The notes under the pieces are model-generated. The model did not search any database and had not been told where the DNA came from. It saw only the letters and a program-made list of their open reading frames with translations. A program made the position numbers and the translations under genes. Below are positions 1 to 6,900 of a DNA stretch of 10,000 bases, piece after piece. The DNA is from Chrysomallon squamiferum (taxonomy: Eukaryota > Mollusca > Gastropoda > Neomphalida > Peltospiridae): contig CM022670.1 of NCBI GenBank assembly GCA_012295275.1, positions 38,687,251 through 38,697,250 of the forward strand. The letters run 5' to 3'. Within the stretch, counting starts at the first letter, position 1. Each line of letters opens with the position of its first letter.

Positions 1-539
1 TTTTTTAATTAATAGTTTGTGAAAAAAAAGAAAAAAAAAAGAATAATATTCACAGGTTTTGATATTTTAAAAAATACTTATTTCATCTGAAGTTTCGTGA
101 ATATTTCTTCACTTTATCTACTATGTTCACTTATTTTGTAAATTAAAAATAATTTCTCGTTTCATTTATCATGGGCGATTACCGCAGAAGCATATTTAGT
201 TGATTTCTACATTTGTTAAAATAGATAAACTGTAACTTAGAGAATGGTCAGTTTGTTGTCAGTTATTTAATGTAAAGTATATCTTTTATGCAAATCATCA
301 TTAATTATTATTTATCGTTTTACATTATATTTTACTTAAAGTCTAATTGACTATATTTATTTAATATCTGCATCTTTTGTCCATTCGTTTGAGTATTTAT
401 AAGGAAATGCTGCTATGTTGTGGAAATAAAATTCCTAATCAGAAACTGAGTCAGAATTTTTTATTTGTTAATGTTGTCTGCAGCTAATATTTTTCAGTCT
501 TATATAGCGTTTCATGAAACACATACGCACAAATAAAGA

Positions 540-800
540 AAGAAATGTTATTGAATAAAACGCATTAAAGACCAGAAACTCTTTCACAAATGAATAAGAA
601 CAAAAATGTCACTAGAAAAATAACAAAAAACAACCGATGGAAGAAAAAGAAGTCATACACAATATGAGAGAACGAAGAGGAGATAACCGAAAGGGACAGA
701 GAGAGTGTGGATAATAATAATAATAAAAAATAAAAATAAGTAAACAAAATAACAAATTAAATAAATTGAAGTAAAATAAATTGATAAAATGAAGAAAAAA
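540..800. other. Purine-biased (A/G-rich) tract
   Basis: The + strand here is unusually rich in A and G and poor in C, with runs such as GAAGAAAAAGAAG and GAGAACGAAGAGGAGA. This asymmetry alone creates a 60-codon open frame on the minus strand (565-747) made almost entirely of Phe, Leu, Ser, Ile and Val. That frame has no domain and should not be called a gene. It is most likely simple low-complexity DNA. Confidence 0.5.
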
Positions 801-1510
801 TAATATTCAGTATAATATTATATTAAAACTGGATATCATTTTAATAGAAAAGATCATTAACGATATTCCCTCAACAAATATATGTCGACAAGACGAAATT
901 TTATTTTAAATCTTCTAAGTAAAGAAGTTTTTATATAAATTCCTACAGCAAAAAATTTAAATAATAAATATAATATTATGTTTTAAAAGAAAAAGAACGC
1001 TGGAAATATACCACCAGCTAATACTACATACAAATATTAAATAGCATTTAAACAATTACATTTTGACATCCTCTAAACTAATATTACTTGTAAAATACAA
1101 AAATCTTCTTTAGAATTATGCTAAACGGATTTCAAAGAAACTTATAACTGTCAGTTATTATTACTCATCTTTCTGTTTGTTTTCTTGTGACTGTATTTAT
1201 TCACATAAATGCCTAGGAATGTAAACTACAAAGACCTTTGACACAAAACCTCAACCCCTCCAAACAAATGTTCAATAAGTTGGTCTATATATTTGAGAAA
1301 AAATATAATTGTGACATGCATTATTATAAGCTAAAGATAGAAATATAATGAATAAATTAATGAATTAACAAATTTACGATTAAAGAAGATTTAAAGAGAA
1401 AAACCAAAGAAATGAACCCACTTTCTCGAATGAAGATGTTATTGCAATAGCTTTTTTTTTTTCATGCTCCAAAATCAAAGGAGGAAAATAGAAGTTTAAT
1501 CAAACAGGCA

Positions 1511-1520
1511 ATGGCGGCTG
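1511..1520 (+). promoter_or_regulatory. Possible YY1-like element near a RAD17 transcription start
   Basis: ATGGCGGCTG contains the ATGGCGGC core that, in many animal housekeeping promoters, is a YY1 site lying just downstream of the transcription start. It is one of very few GC-rich islands in the first 2 kb and lies about 640 bp before the RAD17 start codon. It opens an 11-codon frame ending in TAG, so if transcribed it would be a short upstream ORF. No TATA or CCAAT box is convincing nearby. This is a weak, single-motif guess. Confidence 0.2.
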
Positions 1521-1778
1521 TCTTGAAAAGTGTTAAAATGGTGTAGTGTAGTAAATCATAACGTAGACAGCTGGGATTAAGTTCAAAGTAAATAGGATCG
1601 ACATTTCAGAAATTGTTTGCGAAAATGTTCATTTATTTCTAGTGTTGATTTAATTAAATACGTTCATCGATATTATTAAATATTTAATTTAAATGTTTTT
1701 TTGGTTTTACTTTAAATTTGATTTATTTTGGTGATTTATTTATTTATCAATTTTATAGCTGATAGATTTTATAAAAAG

Positions 1779-1806
<28 letters not shown>
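1779..1806. repeat. (AT)14 microsatellite
   Basis: An uninterrupted run of 14 AT dinucleotides about 340 bp upstream of the RAD17 start codon. It is likely length-polymorphic, and no function is implied. Confidence 0.95.
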
Positions 1807-1809
<3 letters not shown>

Positions 1810-2130
1810 ATATACCACTATATTTCTTTATTCAAAAACAATTACAATTATATTTATTAATATTATTTTTATTAAAGCTAAAAGAAAAAAAGAAGAAAAT
1901 ACATACACCTTCCCCCCCGAAGAAAAAGCATACGCTTCAGAAGTAAAGCAAAACTTTTTCGTATTGTCAGTCTAATTAAAGTATTGAACCAGAACTAGTT
2001 CTTTCAAGAAAATAAAATATAATAATAATATCAAATACAAGTGTGTTCTGCTTAAAATTACATATATCAATATAATTTTGTATGTGTTTGTTTTACTCTG
2101 TTTTATAGTTGTTATTATTTTCATATTTAG

Positions 2131-2142
2131 ATGCTGTCTTAA
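2131..2142 (+). CDS. Four-codon upstream ORF in RAD17 leader
   Basis: ATG-CTG-TCT-TAA encodes Met-Leu-Ser and stops 6 nt before the main RAD17 ATG, in the same frame. It begins directly after a good acceptor-like string (TTTTCATATTTAG, ending at 2130), so it would be the first nucleotides of the start-codon exon if that acceptor is used. Its TAA is an in-frame stop immediately upstream of the main ORF, which fixes 2149 as the first usable start of this exon. Its use in translation is inferred, not shown. Confidence 0.4.
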   Translation: MLS

Positions 2143-2148
2143 ATAAAA

Positions 2149-2190
2149 ATGGATCCTGATGTTACAATTATAAAAGTTGTGAAACCAAAG
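2149..2190 (+). CDS. RAD17: RAD17 exon 1 coding part (start codon)
   Basis: Codes for 14 residues beginning M-D-P-D-V-T and ending K-P-K, in phase 0, then donor GTATCA. The ATG has A at -3 and G at +4, a strong initiation context, with an in-frame TAA 9 nt upstream. Joining to exon 2 gives K-P-K-K-S-I-Q-W-V followed by S-F-D-D-F, matching the conserved W-V-D-P-S-F-D-D-F stretch near the N-terminus of vertebrate RAD17. That supports both the junction and the start. The exon probably extends upstream to 2131 as leader. Confidence 0.8.
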
Positions 2191-3903
2191 GTATCATTAT
2201 TAATTTATTTATAAATAATATTGATTATAAAATATTTCTTTATAGATTAAAAATCAGACCTATTAAATAATAATTTTATTATTTCATAAATATTCTTACT
2301 GAAATTTATAAATCATAAATTCTTTATTGGATGTTAAGCATAGTCTATACTTTTTGTTCACTGACATGATGTCATTCCAGATTTATTTTTTAATAAATAT
2401 ATCTTGGGTTAAACTTACACTAAAAGCTTTTCACTTTACCTGATTTAATTGTTATTAACTCTGAAGAATAATATAAATTTGTAAATTAAAGTATAGACAG
2501 TGAAATATTAATAAAACAATTTTTATAATAATTCTTTCTAAGTCATGAAGTTACAATATCATATTTACATTTTAGTTTATTTATTTATTTATTTTTTAAA
2601 CTTCTCCAGAAATCCATCCAGTGGGTGGCTTCTTCATTTGATGATTTTGCTGATGATAGTTTTTCATCATTTCCATCATCATCATCATCATCTACATCTG
2701 CAGAGCAGAAAAATGCAGCCTCCAGTCAGTCAAAGAAACGACCACGTGAACAGTCGTCAGTAAAAAAGTTTTTCTCGCAGGAACCAGTCCACAGACTTGC
2801 AACATGTGTGAAGGGAAAGGAGAAAAAAATAAAATCTATCCTTAATACAGAATTGTGGTCAGAAAAATTTGAACCAAAAAATAAGGTTTGTTTTGTAAAA
2901 AACTAAAAATTTTATTCTAAGTTTTTCTTTTAGTAAATATTTTTTTTTTTTTTTAATGGATATTTAATCATTTATTTATTCATTTTTTTAAACTGAGGAA
3001 AATAAAAAAAGAAATAATATTTATTTACTATACTGATTTGCTTTTGTTAAAAGAACATTTGATTTTCTATGTTATGTCATCCATCTGTATTTATGAAGAA
3101 ACTAACTCAGACAGTTATAAAAACAAAGATTCTAATTATTCTTAGTGTTATTATTTCAGGGAGAACTGGCTGTACACAAAAAGAAAATTGAAGAACTGGA
3201 GACTTGGTTAGAGAGTAGAACCAAGAATGCTTACAAAGTTTGTATTTCATGTGTCTGTGTGTGTATGTGTGAGTGCATCCATGTATGTGTGTCTATAAGT
3301 ATAATAATAATAATAATAAATAAATAAAATTTAGAAAAAACAGATATGCTGATATATTTATTTATAAAGTACTTTTGTATAAACTTGCTGAAAAAAAAAT
3401 GCTTATTTTAAATTGACTGGTTAATCGTTATGAACAAACAAAAAATTATAAATTTTTGTTTATTTAAAACTAACAGTCGTGATAACTCTTTTCCTTTTAT
3501 TTTTATTACCTGTTTAACAGCATGCCGCACCAATTCTTCTAATGACAGGACCATCTGGTGCTGGGAAGACTGCTGCTATACAAGTGCTGGCTAAAGAGAT
3601 GAAAATTGAAGTTCAGGAATGGACAAATCCTGCCCTGTCCACATACACATCAGACCAGTTTCTTCCAGATACGTTCAACCCATATGGTAATACTAGTAGT
3701 ATTAGAATATTGAAATATAAATTGTCTCATTTATTTATTTTAATATGTACATATTTGGTATTTCATATGTGTATTTTAAAAAAAACAAAAAAACATTTGT
3801 ATATCTTTTAAGATATTGAAGAAAATTAAGTTAGTTTTTGTGTCAATTTTGGATTTTGTTTTTTCTCCATGTTTGTTTGTTTGTTTCATATTATTAATTA
3901 TTA

Positions 3904-3965
<62 letters not shown>

Positions 3966-6900
3966 ATTTTATGTTGATATTAAAATCAGTTTTGTTTTGT
4001 AGACATATTAATAGAAATCATATTACATTACGGTTTATATTCTTCACAACTTGTCACGGTCCCAGTATGTTAATGCAAAAACATTATTAAAAAATAATAC
4101 CAATAAACTGAAAGGTTTAAAATATTACCTGAAAATATAGATCTTTTTTTTTTTTTTTTTTTTAAATAGCCAACATTAATCAAGAAAAAAGGAGTAATTT
4201 AGGCCACATTTTTTTTTAAATTTTTTTTTTTTTGTATTTTGTAGAACATTCTAGAGTTGACGTTTGTAGATATGAATCTCAGATGACACAGTTTCAGAAT
4301 TTCTTGCTGCGAGCTAATAAATACCACTCCCTAGAGATGTTGGGTTCTCACCCTCCCAACGAGAAAATTATTTTTGTTGAGGTATTTTTTAATTGTTTCT
4401 AAAGCTAGATAGATATGTTGGTATATCTGTTACTTTGTATTCATATTTCATAATAATAAAAGTGAATGTTGTAAATAATGGTTAAAATAAATTAATAAAA
4501 TTTGATAATAATAAAAAATATTCTTTAACAAATATTCTTTCCCATCTTGGATAGAAATTAAAAACAGTTTACTTTTGATATTTCTAATTTTTAAGTTTTA
4601 GTTAAATTTATTTTCAGGAGATGCCCAACAATTTTTTTCGAGACATTTCAGCTTTTCATGATATTTTAAGGTATATTTAAAGATATAAATAAAATCAGTT
4701 TTAAAAAATTGAAATAAACCCCTTTGTTCATTTTCACATTTAATTGGTGTTGTCTGAAATGTTTGTCACTGATTAATTTAATAGTATTTTATCATCTCAA
4801 AAATATATTAAAAAATTGTAGTTTCTGTAAATATATTATTGAATTTTCAGTGAATCAGATTTAGAGTAATGACTGTAATAGGAAATTGTTTATCAAAAAC
4901 CCTCAGTGAGGATTGATCATGAAGCCTATAACATCTCAAGCCTAAATTTGGACAAAACATTCTCCTTTATTTTTAATTCGCCGTCTTTAATTAATTTTTT
5001 TTTTAGTTTGAAACGAAATGTATACTTCACTTTATTTTTAATCGGAGCCTGTTTTAACTGTCATTTACAGAAAGTATCACAGAGTGGGGAGATGTCCTCT
5101 GGTTTTTGCTGTCAGTGACTCTACAAGTGGAGAATCGAGTGAACGACTTCTCTTTCCTGCTGACTTGCGATGAACTGAGAATTGACAACATCAGGTCAGT
5201 TGTAGCACACAACTTCAAGTCCATTCTTCTTTTAGTTGTCTGTCTGGCTTTATGTGACTTCTAAAAAATGTATTTAGTTTTATTTGTTTGCTTGTTTCAC
5301 TAAAAAAATTATTATTATTATAAAAAAAAATACCCCCAAACAAAACAAAAAACATATATAATTTTATATATTGCTATGGTTATTGTGGGTATTATTATTT
5401 TTTAATAATAATTATAATTTATAATTAAATAAATATAAGATTGTGCCATAAAAAAGGAAGACTTTTATTGACTTATTTTAATATGATCATTTGTGTCTTC
5501 TTTATCTTTTGTGATTTGTTTCAATTATTTTTAAACTATATATTATAAATATAAATATAAAAAGAAGAAGGGAAAAAAATACCTATTTGTTCATTTAATT
5601 TAGAAGATTGGTGTAAGACTGCAATAGAATATATATTCTGTAAAGGTTTAACTTCTGCTTAATAATTTAATATGTTTTCAGTTTTAATCCAGTGGCACCA
5701 ACTATGATGATTAAAGTATTAACGAGAATTGCAAATCAAGCTTTAAATCAGGTAAAAGTTCTTTAGAATTTTCTGTTTTTGAATTATAATAATATTTATA
5801 CATCTCACATTTACATGTCCATAGCTAATTTCAGTTATTCCACTAAGTTTTAAAATAAATAAATAAATAAATAAAATTAGATTTGTAGACATATAGATGA
5901 GTGTCTGTGTGTGTGTGAGTGAATGAGTGTTAAATAGTGAGTATGTTTTTGAGTGAAAATTGTTTCTGGTAATTTAATATAATTGCTCTCTGTCCTTTTA
6001 TTGTTGTTATTATGAAATGAATTAAAATTAATAATTCTATTTTTTTAATGATACAGAAAGCTAGCAGCTTTCTACCTTCTAGTAATGTGATAGAATCTGT
6101 GGCCATGTCTAGCGCAGGAGACATACGCTCTGCAGTGAATGCTTTACAGTTTGCTTGTTGTCAAGGTAACATCCATTCTTTCTAATGACATTTAAATTTT
6201 AATTTTTAAATTGTTTTATTTATTTATTATGATTTAAAAAAAAAAATACACTGACTTACAATTTCCTTACAGATCTTTAACGATTTCCTTAAAATAATAT
6301 TACATTAGTTTATTGTTCTGCAGTTTACCATATTTAATAGATTATGAAGATATTATTATCAGTTTTTAATTTTTAATTAATTTAATAACAGATTATATTT
6401 AATAAAACTTTAGATCAATTTTAATACATGTTTTTTTTTAAATTTATTTATTTTTTAATTTAATTTTTTATTATTATAACTTCATATCCTACACATACTT
6501 ATTTAAAACTCTATTTTTCAGTAAGTTTTCAGAGATAATCTTCTGTTATGAAACTAACAGTTGCCTGTTTCAGATACGCTGGATTTGAAGAAGATGTTGA
6601 GTTCATCAAAAACAAAAACAAAGACATCATCTGGAAAGAAATTGAAATACCAGACAAGCTCTAGTAAAGATGTTACTTCAGAGTCTGGCATTGGTGCTAG
6701 AGATACCTCATGTTTTCTCTTCCATGCAATCGGAAAAATTCTTTATTGCAAACGTAAGTGTTTGATTGTTGCAAAAATTATTTTTGTTGATATGTTAATA
6801 AATAAAGGCATTGGTAAATATTTCATTTACATCTGTTTGCTAATGATGTTACCACAGAATTAATGTTTTTATTTGCCAGTAATACTTTATTTTCCTAACA

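Larger units (their letters stand above)
1..2130. other. AT-rich non-coding region upstream of RAD17
   Basis: No coding region is supported on either strand. The longest open frames are low-complexity (Phe/Leu/Ser-rich or Ile/Tyr-rich) translations of AT-rich or purine-rich DNA, without any family resemblance. The stretch contains an A-rich purine-biased tract (about 540-800), an (AT)14 microsatellite at 1779-1806 and scattered AATAAA strings expected from composition. It presumably holds the promoter and perhaps a 5' non-coding exon of the downstream RAD17 gene. It may also hold the end of an intergenic region, but no neighbouring gene is visible. Confidence 0.7.
3238..3520 (+). other. RAD17 intron 3 with GT-rich and ATA/AAAT repeats
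   Basis: The donor GTTTGT runs within 15 bases into an imperfect GT-rich stretch (3251-3293), followed by (ATA)6 and three AAAT units at 3301-3330. The acceptor is CCTGTTTAACAG. No coding signal. Confidence 0.85.
3687..4244 (+). other. RAD17 intron 4, rich in simple repeats
   Basis: At 558 bp this is one of the longest introns. It holds (ATT)20 at 3904-3963, T20 at 4144-4163 and further T runs (4209-4233) forming the polypyrimidine tract before the acceptor TTTTGTAG. No exon-like sequence is seen. Confidence 0.85.
5752..6056 (+). other. RAD17 intron 8
   Basis: 305 bp, donor GTAAAA, acceptor AATGATACAG. Contains (AAAT)5 at 5853-5872 and an imperfect GT repeat at 5901-5930. Confidence 0.85.

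Noticed and set aside
565-747. Minus-strand open frame of 60 codons
   Set aside because: Phe/Leu/Ser/Ile-rich translation of a purine-biased AT-rich tract; no domain, no splice context and no resemblance to a known family.
1728-1946. Plus-strand open frame of 72 codons
   Set aside because: Runs through the (AT)14 microsatellite and A-rich DNA, giving alternating Ile-Tyr and Lys runs; low complexity only.
2545-2763. Plus-strand frame with a His run over exon 2
   Set aside because: It is an alternative frame of exon 2. The His run is the frame-shifted reading of the Ser-coding TCA repeat, and the other frame carries the conserved RAD17 motif.
4906-5118. Plus-strand frame running from intron 6 into exon 7
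   Set aside because: It crosses the exon 7 acceptor in the wrong frame. The correct frame after the acceptor matches RAD17 closely.
5391-5412. AT-only inverted repeat (ATTATTA against TAATAAT)
   Set aside because: Expected by chance in sequence of this composition; no conserved element or transposon end nearby.
5930-6124. Minus-strand open frame of 64 codons
   Set aside because: Reverse complement of exon 9 and its intron; no independent coding signal.
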